A stretch of DNA of 64,000 nt, taken from Streptomyces sp. NBC_00459 (lineage in GTDB: Bacteria > Actinomycetota > Actinomycetes > Streptomycetales > Streptomycetaceae). The notes beneath the pieces are model-generated. The model did no database searches. It was given only the letters and a program-made list of their open reading frames with translations, and was not told the DNA's origin. The stretch lies in NCBI RefSeq assembly GCF_036013955.1, contig NZ_CP107903.1, forward strand, positions 6,324,001-6,388,000. Reading direction: 5' to 3'. This document shows positions 49,090-57,933 of this stretch, in pieces. Positions within the stretch are counted from its first letter, which is position 1. Every line of letters starts with the position of its first letter. The translations under genes and the position numbers were made by a program.

Positions 49090-50415
49090 TCAGAAGAACG
49101 TGCGGATGTATTCGACGACCGTGCCGTCCGCCTCCGCGACCGGGATCAGCTGCCACTTGTCGAACGACGTGCACGGGTGGGACAGGCCCAGGCCCAGCCA
49201 GTCGCCGACCTCCAGATCCGCTTCCGGGGTCGTACGCAGCCAGGCGTGCTGGTCGGAGAGGCCGGTGAGCGAGATGCCGGTGGCGGGCCGTTCGGGAGCT
49301 CCCTCCCTGCGGACCACCTGGGGCACCGGCAGGTCCAGGTCGTACGCGGCGTCCCGCTTGCCCGCGTTGGTGAAGGCCTGCTCGGGGGAGGGACGGGAGA
49401 CGACCTGCGTCCACAGGCGGAAGGCGGGTTCCAGGGCGCCCTCCTCGGGGACCCGGTTGAACGGTGTGACCTCGCGATAGCGGCCGTCGTCGTGTGAGAC
49501 GTACGCCCCCGAGCGTAGCAACTTCATTACAGGGAGCGATAGTTCGGGGATGTCCGCGAAGACGTCCGCGACCGCGTCGAACCAGGCGCTGCCGCCCGCG
49601 CTCACCACGATCTCCTCGACGGACGCGTCGGCGAACCGCCCCGCCTTGTCGAAGTCCGCCGCCAGCGCCACCAGCCGCCGCAGCCACGCCCGCACCCGCT
49701 CCGGGTCGGCCTGCGGCACCTCGCCCTCGTACCCCGCGACCCCGACCAGCCGCAGGGTCCCCGCGGCGGCCACCGCGTCCGCGACCTCCGCGCACTCCGC
49801 CTCCGTGCGCACGCCGGTACGGGACCCCTCGCCGGTGCCGAGTTCGACGACCACGTCCAGTGGACGGGCGCCCGCACCCGCCCCCGGCTCCTTGAGAGCC
49901 GCGTCCATCAGTTCCACCCCGCGCACGGAGTCGACGTAACAGATGAAGTGGAAGCCGGGGTCGGCGGCCAGCTCCGCGGCGATCCAGCGCAGAGCCGCCG
50001 GGTCGACCAACTCGTTGGCCAGGAAGACCCGTTGGATGCCGAAGGCGCGGGCGACACGCACCTGGTGGGGGACCGCGAGGGTGATGCCCCAGGCGCCGTG
50101 CCCGATCTGGCGGTGGAAGAGCCGGGGGGCCATGGAGGTCTTGCCGTGCGGGGCGAAGGCGAGGCCGTGGCGGGCCGCGTAGGTCTCCATCAGTCGCAGG
50201 TTGTGGGTGAGGCGCTCGGCGGAGAGGGTCAGTACGGGGGTGGTGAAGCCGCCGGTGAAGAGGTTGCGGCGCTGGGCGGCCAGCTCGCCGACGGTCAGGC
50301 CGTCGGCGTCCGGCGGGAGGCCCTTGAAGCGGGCGTCGACGCGTTCGGCGGCCAGCCCGGCGAGCGCCCCGGTGCTCTCGGCGCCCTGGCTGCCCTCGAT
50401 GTCCTCGGTGCCCAT
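49090..50415 (-). CDS. D-amino-acid deaminase / D-threonine aldolase-like PLP enzyme
   Basis: The product is 441 residues of the alanine-racemase N-terminal fold, D-serine-dehydratase-like group. The PLP lysine is in FAPHGKTSMAP, with LTLSAERLTHNLRLM before it, and C-terminal histidine/cysteine metal ligands appear in DQHAWL and SHPCTSFDKW. Such enzymes deaminate or cleave D-amino acids. GGGAGG precedes the ATG at 50415. A palindrome 21 bases upstream of the start suggests IclR control. The product of D-aminoacylase would be its natural substrate. Confidence 0.82.
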   Translation of the reverse strand: MGTEDIEGSQGAESTGALAGLAAERVDARFKGLPPDADGLTVGELAAQRRNLFTGGFTTPVLTLSAERLTHNLRLMETYAARHGLAFAPHGKTSMAPRLFHRQIGHGAWGITLAVPHQVRVARAFGIQRVFLANELVDPAALRWIAAELAADPGFHFICYVDSVRGVELMDAALKEPGAGAGARPLDVVVELGTGEGSRTGVRTEAECAEVADAVAAAGTLRLVGVAGYEGEVPQADPERVRAWLRRLVALAADFDKAGRFADASVEEIVVSAGGSAWFDAVADVFADIPELSLPVMKLLRSGAYVSHDDGRYREVTPFNRVPEEGALEPAFRLWTQVVSRPSPEQAFTNAGKRDAAYDLDLPVPQVVRREGAPERPATGISLTGLSDQHAWLRTTPEADLEVGDWLGLGLSHPCTSFDKWQLIPVAEADGTVVEYIRTFF

Positions 50416-50435
50416 GCGGCCTCCCTCGTTCAGTT

Positions 50436-50454
50436 CGTTGCATCATCTGCAACG
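50436..50454. promoter_or_regulatory. Perfect palindrome in the divergent D-amino-acid promoter region
   Basis: CGTTGCA (50436-50442) and TGCAACG (50448-50454) flank TCATC. It lies 21 bases upstream of the deaminase start and 98 bases before the kinase start. The adjacent operon encodes an IclR regulator, and IclR proteins bind palindromes of this size, so this is its probable operator. Confidence 0.6.
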
Positions 50455-50551
50455 GTCATTGCGTATATCGCTTACCGCTGTCTAACATCTCGCCAACGTG
50501 GGGTCAACGGAGCCGCCGCCTCCCCCGTGCCACCGAGGAGCTACGACGATC

Positions 50552-51607
50552 GTGACCAGCACGGGACCCCGCATTGCCCACGACGTCGTGGACGTCGTCG
50601 CGCTCGGCGAGTCCATGGTCACCTTCCTGCCCTCCCGGCCGGGCCGCCTCGCCGACGTACCGTCCTTCGAGCGTGCCATCGGCGGCGCCGAGTCCAACGT
50701 GGCCTGCGCCCTCGCAGCCGCCGGCCACTCCGCCCGCTGGATCAGCCGCGTCGGCGACGACGGCTTCGGCGACCACCTGGTCGAGGCGATCGGGTCGTAC
50801 GGCGTGGACGTGGCGTCCGTACGGCGTGATCCGGCGCGTCCGACGGGGGTGTACTTCCGTACGGCGGGGGACCGGGCGACCGACGCGCACGAGGTGGCGT
50901 ACTACCGGGCCGGGTCGGCGGCCTCGGTGATGTCGGCGGCGAACGTGGACCCGGCGGCGGCGCGCGCGGGGCGGGTGCTGCATCTGTCCGGGATCACGGC
51001 AGCGCTCTCCCGCGACTGCCTCGACCTGCTGTGGGAGCTGACCGAGCCCCGGGCGGGGCGGCCACTCGTCTCCTTCGACGTCAACTTCCGTGAAGGGCTG
51101 TGGGCGGACGCCCACGGTCCACGGGTCCTGCTCGACCTGGCTCGCCGGGCCGACCTCGTCTTCGTGGGCGCTGACGAGGCGGAGGCCGCGTGGGGGCTGC
51201 GCGGCGCGGCCGGTGTCGCGGAAGCGCTGTCCGAGCCGGGGCTCGTGGTCGTCAAACAGGGCGGGGGAGGAGCCGTCGCCTTCGCCAGGGACAGCGGTGC
51301 CACCCATGTCCGGGCGCCCCACGTCGACATCGTCGCCGCGGTAGGAGCCGGCGACGCCTTCGCCGCCGGGTTCCTCTCCGCCACCCTCCGCGGCCTCCCC
51401 GTGAGGGACCGCATCCGCCACGGCCACCTCATGGCCGCCGCCGTCCTCACCACCCCCGGAGACCTGGCCACGCCGCCCGCCCGCGACCACGCCGACCGGC
51501 TGGCCGCTCTCGACGACACGGCGTGGGGGACACTTCGACTCGGCCCCGGCTGGACCACCCGGGCCCAGGACCCGCACCGGGCCGAGCAGGAGGTACGCAC
51601 CCCATGA
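50552..51607 (+). CDS. PfkB-family carbohydrate kinase (KDG-kinase-like)
   Basis: The product is 351 residues. The ribokinase fold shows LGESMVTFLPSRPG at the start, GGAESNVACALAAAG (about 44-58), and the catalytic GAGDAFAAGF (about 271-280). The pattern resembles 2-keto-3-deoxygluconate kinases. It phosphorylates a sugar or sugar acid with ATP; the substrate is not certain. GAGGAG selects the GTG at 50552. It is coupled to the IclR regulator by a four-base overlap, so the regulator is made in step with the kinase. Confidence 0.82.
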   Translation: MTSTGPRIAHDVVDVVALGESMVTFLPSRPGRLADVPSFERAIGGAESNVACALAAAGHSARWISRVGDDGFGDHLVEAIGSYGVDVASVRRDPARPTGVYFRTAGDRATDAHEVAYYRAGSAASVMSAANVDPAAARAGRVLHLSGITAALSRDCLDLLWELTEPRAGRPLVSFDVNFREGLWADAHGPRVLLDLARRADLVFVGADEAEAAWGLRGAAGVAEALSEPGLVVVKQGGGGAVAFARDSGATHVRAPHVDIVAAVGAGDAFAAGFLSATLRGLPVRDRIRHGHLMAAAVLTTPGDLATPPARDHADRLAALDDTAWGTLRLGPGWTTRAQDPHRAEQEVRTP

Positions 51608-52371
51608 GCCAGACCGTCGACCGCGCGCTGAGCATCCTGCCGTTGCTCGCCGAGGGCCCCGCCGACCTCGGCCAGGTCGCCGACCGGCTCGGCGTCCACA
51701 AGTCCACCGCGCTGCGGCTGCTGCGCACCCTGCACGAGCACGGACTCGTCTACCGCCAGTCCGACCAGCGCTACCGTCTGGGCGCCCGCCTCTTCGCGCT
51801 CGCCCAGGAAGCCGTCGAGAACCTCGACATCCGGGAGATCGCCCACCCCCACCTCGTACGCCTCAACGAGCTCTGCGGGCACACCGTCCACCTCGCCGTG
51901 CACGAGGACGGCGAGGTCCTCTACATCGACAAGGTCGAGAGCCGCTACCCGGTGCGCATGTACTCGCGGATCGGCAAGCCCGTCGCCATCACCGTCGCCG
52001 CCGTCGCCAAACTGCTCCTCGCCGATCTGCCGGAACCCGAGCGGCGTGCCGTCGCCGACAAGCTCGACTACCCCCTGTACACCTCCCGCTCCACCCCCAA
52101 CGCCCCCGCCTTCCTGCGGGAGTTGGAGAAGGTGCGCGAACAGGGCTGGGCCACGGACCTCGGCGGTCACGAGGAGTCCATCAACTGCGTCGCCGCCCCC
52201 GTCAGCGGGACCGACGGACGCGTGGTCGCCGCCATGTCCGTCTCCGCCCCCAACGTCGTCGTCACCGCCGACGAACTTCTCACCCTGCTCCCGCTGGTGC
52301 GCCGTACGGCGGATGCCATCAGCGGTGAGTACTCCGGCAGAACCCCAGCAGCCAAGGAAGCCACTCCATGA
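51604..52371 (+). CDS. IclR-family transcriptional regulator
   Basis: The product is 255 residues. The winged helix is VDRALSILPLLAEGPADLGQ, then VADRLGVHKSTALRLLRTL, and the effector domain follows with REIAHPHLVRLNELCGHTVH and TPNAPAFLRELEKVREQGWA. The ATG at 51604 overlaps the kinase stop, and its own stop overlaps the RidA start. It is the likely regulator of both arms of the divergon through the palindrome at 50436-50454. The effector may be a D-amino acid or its keto product. Confidence 0.9.
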   Translation: MSQTVDRALSILPLLAEGPADLGQVADRLGVHKSTALRLLRTLHEHGLVYRQSDQRYRLGARLFALAQEAVENLDIREIAHPHLVRLNELCGHTVHLAVHEDGEVLYIDKVESRYPVRMYSRIGKPVAITVAAVAKLLLADLPEPERRAVADKLDYPLYTSRSTPNAPAFLRELEKVREQGWATDLGGHEESINCVAAPVSGTDGRVVAAMSVSAPNVVVTADELLTLLPLVRRTADAISGEYSGRTPAAKEATP

Positions 52372-52799
52372 CAGAGATCCCTGAGAAGTCCGCGAAGATC
52401 GCGCTCACTCCCAAGACCCACACCACCCCGCCCGCCAAGTTCTCCCACGGCGTGAGGAAGGGGAACATTCTCCAGGTCGCCGGTCAGGTCGGCTTCCTGC
52501 CCGCCGTCGAGGGACAGCCGCCGACGCCCGCCGGACCGACCCTGGCCGAGCAGACCCTCCAGACGCTCGCCAACGTCAAGGCGATCCTGGAGGAGGGCGG
52601 CGCGAGCTGGGACGACGTGATGATGATCCGCGTCTATCTGACGGACGTCGACCACTTCGCCGAGATGAACGGCATCTACAACACCTACTTCGAGGACCAG
52701 GGCCTCACCGCGCCCCCGGCCGCCCGGACCACGGTGTACGTGGGCCTCCCGGCGGGCCTGCTGATCGAGATCGACGCGCTGGCGGTACTGGACGACTGA
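52368..52799 (+). CDS. RidA-family enamine/imine deaminase
   Basis: The product is 143 residues. RidA proteins hydrolyse reactive 2-aminoacrylate made by PLP enzymes such as serine/threonine dehydratases. The family blocks ILQVAGQVGFLPA, TLQTLANVKAILEEGGASWDDV and PAARTTVYVGLP, with the substrate-binding arginine in the last, are present. The ATG at 52368 overlaps the IclR stop. Its place beside a D-amino-acid deaminase fits clearing the imine intermediates of that enzyme. The N-terminus is longer than in the smallest RidA proteins. Confidence 0.88.
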   Translation: MTEIPEKSAKIALTPKTHTTPPAKFSHGVRKGNILQVAGQVGFLPAVEGQPPTPAGPTLAEQTLQTLANVKAILEEGGASWDDVMMIRVYLTDVDHFAEMNGIYNTYFEDQGLTAPPAARTTVYVGLPAGLLIEIDALAVLDD

Positions 52800-53037
52800 G
52801 TCCCACTCCTCGCGCCCCGTGGGGGCGCCGGCCGTCTTCGATCCGCGGCTCCGCCCCGCGGGCGCGAGCAGCCACGGACAACCCGCCCCCGGCCGGTCGT
52901 CGCGGGAGGCGGTGCTGTCGGTCGCGGGTTCGCGGTGGCCTCCGCACCTGGTCTGTGCGTGTGGATCGAGTGATCTCTCCGGATCTCACCCAGATCTCAC
53001 CGGATCTCTCTGGCCCCTGCTGTCCCATGACACAGCA

Positions 53038-53664
53038 ATGTCCGCCATACTTCCGCGTGTGGAGCAGCGCATAGGTTCGAGCAGCCAGCCCCTGGAAACC
53101 GCCGCGGTAGACCCTGCGGCCATCCCCGGGCTCACTTCACCCGTGCCGGCCGAGCCGGAGGACGGGGTTCCTGAGCCGGTGGAGGAAGCCGCACCGGAGG
53201 AGGTCACTCCGGAGAAGGCCACCCCGGCGGTGGAAGCGGAGACGGAGGCAGACGCGGACGCGGAAGCGGCCGCCCCGGATGGGCCCGTCTTCGAGGCGTC
53301 CGACCGCCGGGCGAAGATCATCGCCGACCACAGAGGCGTACGGCTCCACCTGGACGACCAGGAGTGCGAGTTCCGCTGGGACGAGATCGGGGCGGTGGAG
53401 ACGGAGACGTCCCGCTTCGGCAAGCGGTTCACGGTGACGGTCCACACCCCGGACCGCCGCTGGTACCCGGTCGAGATCGAGGCGAAGGCGAAGTCCCAGC
53501 ACCAGGAGTGGGAAACGGAGCTGGACGCGGTCCTGGACGCCTACTTCGAGGACGGCGAAGTCGAGAATGCCGGGGTCGAGGATGCCGTAGTCGACGCCGA
53601 CGCCGACGCCAAGGCCGAGGGTGCGGACGAGGCCGAGGAAGACGCTGAGGCGAAAGCCACCTGA
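53038..53664 (+). CDS. Acidic protein with a PH-like C-terminal domain
   Basis: The product is 208 residues (a GTG seven codons later is an alternative start). Residues about 10-90 are Glu/Ala/Pro-rich and disordered. Residues about 95-175 look like a small beta domain: ASDRRAKIIADHRGVRLHLD, ECEFRWDEIGAVETETSRFG and VTVHTPDRRWYPVEIEA, reminiscent of bacterial PH-like folds. The tail is again acidic. Function is unknown. A terminator follows at 53682-53711. Confidence 0.7.
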   Translation: MSAILPRVEQRIGSSSQPLETAAVDPAAIPGLTSPVPAEPEDGVPEPVEEAAPEEVTPEKATPAVEAETEADADAEAAAPDGPVFEASDRRAKIIADHRGVRLHLDDQECEFRWDEIGAVETETSRFGKRFTVTVHTPDRRWYPVEIEAKAKSQHQEWETELDAVLDAYFEDGEVENAGVEDAVVDADADAKAEGADEAEEDAEAKAT

Positions 53665-53681
53665 GGGGCGCGAGCAGCGGT

Positions 53682-53711
53682 GGACGGCCCGCGGATTCCC
53701 GCGAGCCGTCC
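53682..53711. terminator. Terminator between the PH-like and carboxypeptidase genes
   Basis: GGACGGCCCGCGG (53682-53694) pairs with CCGCGAGCCGTCC (53699-53711), one mismatch, with a 4-base loop. It is in a convergent gap, 18 bases after one gene and 14 before the other, and sits beside a GGGGCGCGAGCAGC repeat. Confidence 0.7.
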
Positions 53712-53724
53712 GTCGAAGCCGGAG

Positions 53725-55083
53725 CTAGCTGCAGTACTGCGTCTGCTTTCCGATGGACCGGTACATGCAGTCCGAGTTCTCCAGCAGCTGCAACACCGCG
53801 TCCCGGTTACGGGCCGTCTCCCGGTCGATCACCTCGTCGGGCGGGTAGAAGCCGCCACCCGAGCTGGACGCCGGGTACATCTCGAAGGTGTACGCGAAGA
53901 TCTTCTGGCTGCCCCAGAGATAGTCGTCGATCGAGCCGTCCGTGATGTACAGGTCGCTGGACTGCTCCGGCGTGTAGCCGTTGCTCGCGGCCATCTTCCC
54001 GCCGACCGTGGCGAAGGCGTCCCGGTCGTCCTGGGTCATCCCCGTCGTGGTGTTGGCGGTCGTGTACCCGAAGGGCCACAGCACCAGTTCGCTGTACGTG
54101 TGGAAGTCGATGCCCGTCTTGATCTGCTGGACGCCGCCGACGACCCGGCTGCGGACGAAGTTGGCGACCACCTTGACCTCGGGCGCGGACTCGGCGGCCG
54201 TACCGCGGTACGTCTCGGACGAGGTCGAGCCGGAGGAACCGCCGCAGCAGCCCCAGCGGTAGTTCCAGTTGCGGTTGAGGTCCGTACCCACGTTGGACGA
54301 ACCGCTGTTGGGCTGGCGGTTCTTGCGCCACGAGCGGTACGAGCCGGTCGCGATGTCGTACTCGCCGCCGTCCGGGTTGAGGTCCGGGATGATCCAGATC
54401 TCCCGGGAGTCGATCATCGACTTGACCCTGGAGTCGGTGGCGTAGGTGGAGGTCAGGTTGCGCAGCAGGTAGAGCGCCATCTCGACGGTCAGGTGCTCAC
54501 GGGCGTGCTGGTGGTGGGTGAACAGCACCTCGGGCTCGGCCTCGTCGGTACCGACGTTGTCGCTGAGCTTGATGGCGACGATGTTCCGCCCCGAGTACGA
54601 GGTACCGATGACGCGCTGGCTGGCGATGGAGGGGTTGGCGGAGACGAGGGAGTTGATCTCCGTCGTCATCTCCGCGTAGTTGTGATAGCGGGAGTCGGCG
54701 CTGGGGAAGTCGAGCAGGCGTATGTCGTCGGCGCTGCTGGAGCGGTCCGGGGCCGAGCCCAACAGGGTGATCTCATAGCCGCGTTGGGCCAGTTTCCGGG
54801 CCTGCTCGGCGCGGCCGGAGACCACGACCCTCTCCTCGTCGGCCTCGTCCACCGTCACGCCCGACGCCATGATGTCGGTGCGGACGTCGGACGTGGAGTT
54901 CGCGAAGTTGATCTCGTACTGGCGGATGTCGTCCGCCGAGGCCGCCGGGCGTTTGGCGCTGGTCGCGGTGGCGTCGGGCGTCGTGGAGGTGAAGCCGACA
55001 GCGAGGGCGAGGGACAGCAGGCCGACGACAGCGGCGGACCGTCTGCCACTGCGGGCACCTGAGCCTCGTATACCAAGTCGCAT
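53725..55083 (-). CDS. Secreted M14 zinc carboxypeptidase
   Basis: The product is 452 residues. A signal peptide (about 1-40) is followed by a helical propeptide-like region. The M14 zinc site is HQHAREH (H193, E196) with the third ligand H328 in GIDFHTYSE; the substrate arginine is in WRKNRQPN, DLNRNWNYRWG follows, and the catalytic glutamate E401 lies in AYTFEMYP. All key residues are in place. The C-terminus ends in a two-cysteine tail (SDCMYRS, TQYCS). It would trim C-terminal residues from peptides outside the cell. The regulator gene lies divergent to it. Confidence 0.9.
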   Translation of the reverse strand: MRLGIRGSGARSGRRSAAVVGLLSLALAVGFTSTTPDATATSAKRPAASADDIRQYEINFANSTSDVRTDIMASGVTVDEADEERVVVSGRAEQARKLAQRGYEITLLGSAPDRSSSADDIRLLDFPSADSRYHNYAEMTTEINSLVSANPSIASQRVIGTSYSGRNIVAIKLSDNVGTDEAEPEVLFTHHQHAREHLTVEMALYLLRNLTSTYATDSRVKSMIDSREIWIIPDLNPDGGEYDIATGSYRSWRKNRQPNSGSSNVGTDLNRNWNYRWGCCGGSSGSTSSETYRGTAAESAPEVKVVANFVRSRVVGGVQQIKTGIDFHTYSELVLWPFGYTTANTTTGMTQDDRDAFATVGGKMAASNGYTPEQSSDLYITDGSIDDYLWGSQKIFAYTFEMYPASSSGGGFYPPDEVIDRETARNRDAVLQLLENSDCMYRSIGKQTQYCS

Positions 55084-55457
55084 GAAGTCTCCTGATTTCT
55101 CCGGGAGTTCCGGGATCTCCGGAAGCTGGGGAGTGGAGCGGGGGGTGGTTCTTCGGTGCGACGGACTGGTGCGGGTGTGGCGCCATCGTGCGGCTATGAC
55201 ATGGGCAGGTCAAGAGCGCCTAAAGGGTGATGGCGTGAACCGACCGGCCGTACGGGCCGGAAAGGCCCGCACGGAAGACAGCCGGAAGGGTTCCGAAGAC
55301 CTTCGGATGCGGCGAGGAGGATACGCGTGCCCGCGCCGCCCGTCGCGGCTCTTCGGTAAGTGCACACGCGCGTGTGACCTGCGTGTACGTGCCCACGGGA
55401 ATCCGTCGGAAGGTGAAGGGAGGGATTCACGCACGGAGGAGGCGAGGAGCCGTATCT
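55084..55457. other. Divergent promoter region of carboxypeptidase and LuxR genes
   Basis: No gene was seen in these 374 bases. The main structure is a perfect 14-bp palindrome CACACGCGCGTGTG (55363-55376), 81 bases before the GTG of the LuxR-type gene. A CCGGCCGTACGGGCCGG inverted repeat lies near 55240-55258. Both promoters should be here, but no clear hexamers were identified. Confidence 0.5.
55363..55376. promoter_or_regulatory. 14-bp perfect palindrome upstream of the LuxR-type regulator
   Basis: CACACGCGCGTGTG is fully symmetric. It lies between divergent genes and could be an operator for the downstream regulator or an unlinked protein. Palindromes of this length are not rare in high-GC DNA. 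Confidence 0.35.
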
Positions 55458-57788
55458 GTGTCGGACGGGACCACCGGCTTCGTCGGCCGCCGCGCCGAAC
55501 AGGCCGAAGTCCGCGCGCTGTTGGCCAAGGCCCGCCTCGTCACGCTGACCGGGCCGGGAGGCGTCGGCAAGACCCGCCTCGCCGGACGCGTCGCGGCCGA
55601 CGTGACCCGCGCCTTCCCGGACGGCGTCCGTTTCGTGGACCTGGCCGCCCTGGACGACCCCGACCTCGTACCGAGGGCCGCCGCCGAGGCGTTGGGCCTG
55701 TACGACCACTCCGCGCACGGTCGGCCGGTGACCTCGGTGACCCCGGACGCCCTGGCCGCGATGGACCAGTTGGGAACGCGTCGGCTCCTCCTCGTCCTCG
55801 ACAACTGTGAACACCTGCACAGGGCCTGCGCCGAGCTCGCCGGCGCGCTCCTGCACCGCACCACCGGCGTGCGGATCCTCGCCACCAGCAGGCACCGTCT
55901 GGGCCTGACGGAGGAACACCTGCTGGACGTAAGGCCGTTGCCCGTCCCCGACCCTGACGGCGACCTTTCCGCGGCCCACCGCCACCCGGCCCTCGCCCTC
56001 TTCGCCGACCGGGCCGCCATGGTGGTCCCGGGCTTCACCCTCACCCCCGCCAACCGCCCCGCCGTGGCCCGTCTGTGCCGCCGCCTCGACGGACTCCCCC
56101 TGGCGATCGAACTGGCGGCGGCCCGCATGACCGGCCCGGGCGATCTGAACACCGACGACCTTCTTGCCCGTATCGACGACGACCACCACAGCCACGCCGA
56201 TCGCCACGGCCATCACCGTCCCCCTCGCCACCGCACCCTGCGGGCGACGATCGACCGGAGCCACCAACTGTGCACTCCGGCGGAGCGGTTGGTGTGGGCG
56301 CGGGCGTCGGTACTGGCCGGAGACTTCGACCTGGAGACGGCGGAGGCCGTGTGCGGAGAGGGCGCCGAGGACGTCCTGGCGGCCGTGACCGGGCTGGTCG
56401 GCAAGTCCGTGCTGAGCCGGGAACCGGGCCAGGACGGCGGCGTACGCTACCGGCTGCTCGGCACCCTCCGGCGGTACGGTCTCGACCGGTTGAGGCAGCG
56501 GCCCGGCGCGGAACGGGCCGCCCGGCGCCGGCACCGCGACTGGACGCAGACCCGGGCATCGGCCTACGAGCGTGCCTGGTTCGGCCCCGGCCAACCACAC
56601 ATGGCCGCCCGCCTCCACGCCGACCGGGCCAACCTGCGCGCCGCGCTCGACTTCAGCCTCGGGGCGAACGGGGACGCGCCGGACGACGCCCGCGCCGGCC
56701 TCCGCCTCGCCGGCACCCTCTGGTTCCACTGGTACGCGTGCGGCGCGCCCGGCGAAGGCCGGTACTGGCTGGACCGCGCCCTCGAAGCGAACCCCGAGCC
56801 CGGCCGGGAGCGGGCCCGAGCGCTGTGGGCGGCCGGACTGCTCGGCCTGCTCACCGGGTCGGCGGAGGACCGCGACCGGGGCCGGCGGCGGGCCGAGGAG
56901 GCACGCGCCCTCGCCGGGCGCCTCGGTGACGCCGTCGAGGCCGCGCACGCCGGGTACGCCGTCGGGGTCGGCCTGCTGCTCGGCGGTGAACCCGCCGCCG
57001 CCCTGCGGCACTTCGACGCCGCCGTGGCGCAGGGACCCGTAACCGGCGGACATGCGGGCCTTGCCGGGCTCGAACGAGTCCAACTGGCCATCGCCCTCGC
57101 CTCCTTGGACGAGCCGGACCGGGCGGTCGCCGTCTGCGAGAACACCCTGCGGGTGTGCGAGGAGTACGGCGAGGAGTGGGTGCGCTCATACGCTCTGCGG
57201 GCGCTCGCCCGCGCCCACACGATCCGTGCGGACTGGGGCCGGGCCGAACCGCCCGCCCAGGAGGCCCTGCGCATCGCGCACACCCTGCACGACGTCCTCG
57301 GCATCGCCCCCGCCCTCGACCTGCTCGCCCTGATCGCGACCAGGGACCACCACACCCACGAGCGGGCCGCCGTCCTCCTCGGCGGCGCCGACCGCCTCCG
57401 GACCGCCCCGTTCGACTCCGTACGGCAGGACGGTGAGACCCGGGCACGCGAGAGCCTCGGACGACGGGCGTACGACCGGGCCCACCGCCGGGGGGAGGGC
57501 TTCGACCTCGCCGGGATCGTCAAGTACGCGCTGAGGGAAGGGGAGTCCGCCGGCCGGCAACCCGAACCACCGTCCGGTGCCGGGTGCTTGGGCGGTCACG
57601 GTACGGGTCTCACGCGGCGCGAGACCGAGGTCGCCGCGCTCGTCGCCGAGGGTCTCGCCAACCAGCAGATCGCCGACCGACTGGTGATCGCCCGCCGTAC
57701 CGCCGAGGGCCACGTGGAACACATCCTCGGCAAACTCGGCTTCACCAACCGCACCCAGATCGCGGCCTGGGTGACAGCACATCGGTGA
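55458..57788 (+). CDS. LuxR-type regulator with NB-ARC-like ATPase and TPR region
   Basis: The product is 776 residues. The P-loop GPGGVGKTRLA is at about 32-42, Walker B is LLLVLDNCEH, and GLPLAIELAAARM follows. A helical repeat section (about 380-680) leads to the C-terminal LuxR HTH: LTRRETEVAALVAEGLANQ, then IADRLVIARRTAEGHVEHIL. A His-rich insertion (DDDHHSHADRHGHHR, near residue 237) is unusual. GAGGAG precedes the GTG at 55458; the longer reading is rejected. These large ATP-dependent activators often control nearby genes; the divergent carboxypeptidase is a candidate target. Confidence 0.85.
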   Translation: MSDGTTGFVGRRAEQAEVRALLAKARLVTLTGPGGVGKTRLAGRVAADVTRAFPDGVRFVDLAALDDPDLVPRAAAEALGLYDHSAHGRPVTSVTPDALAAMDQLGTRRLLLVLDNCEHLHRACAELAGALLHRTTGVRILATSRHRLGLTEEHLLDVRPLPVPDPDGDLSAAHRHPALALFADRAAMVVPGFTLTPANRPAVARLCRRLDGLPLAIELAAARMTGPGDLNTDDLLARIDDDHHSHADRHGHHRPPRHRTLRATIDRSHQLCTPAERLVWARASVLAGDFDLETAEAVCGEGAEDVLAAVTGLVGKSVLSREPGQDGGVRYRLLGTLRRYGLDRLRQRPGAERAARRRHRDWTQTRASAYERAWFGPGQPHMAARLHADRANLRAALDFSLGANGDAPDDARAGLRLAGTLWFHWYACGAPGEGRYWLDRALEANPEPGRERARALWAAGLLGLLTGSAEDRDRGRRRAEEARALAGRLGDAVEAAHAGYAVGVGLLLGGEPAAALRHFDAAVAQGPVTGGHAGLAGLERVQLAIALASLDEPDRAVAVCENTLRVCEEYGEEWVRSYALRALARAHTIRADWGRAEPPAQEALRIAHTLHDVLGIAPALDLLALIATRDHHTHERAAVLLGGADRLRTAPFDSVRQDGETRARESLGRRAYDRAHRRGEGFDLAGIVKYALREGESAGRQPEPPSGAGCLGGHGTGLTRRETEVAALVAEGLANQQIADRLVIARRTAEGHVEHILGKLGFTNRTQIAAWVTAHR

Positions 57789-57933
57789 CGGGCATTGGGG
57801 AGGGGTGTCGGTGGCGGGGCGGAGGTGACGGCCCGCAGAGAAGCCGGTGGAGACCGTGGCGCAGAGACTCCGGTGCGGAAAACAGGTATTTCTCCCCGCG
57901 CGCGGGGGTGACCGTCGCAGCGATCCTGAAGGC

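Noticed and set aside
47664..49268. Plus-strand ORF opposite D-aminoacylase
   Set aside because: Arg/Gly/Ala/Val shadow sequence without motif; the minus strand encodes an intact amidohydrolase.
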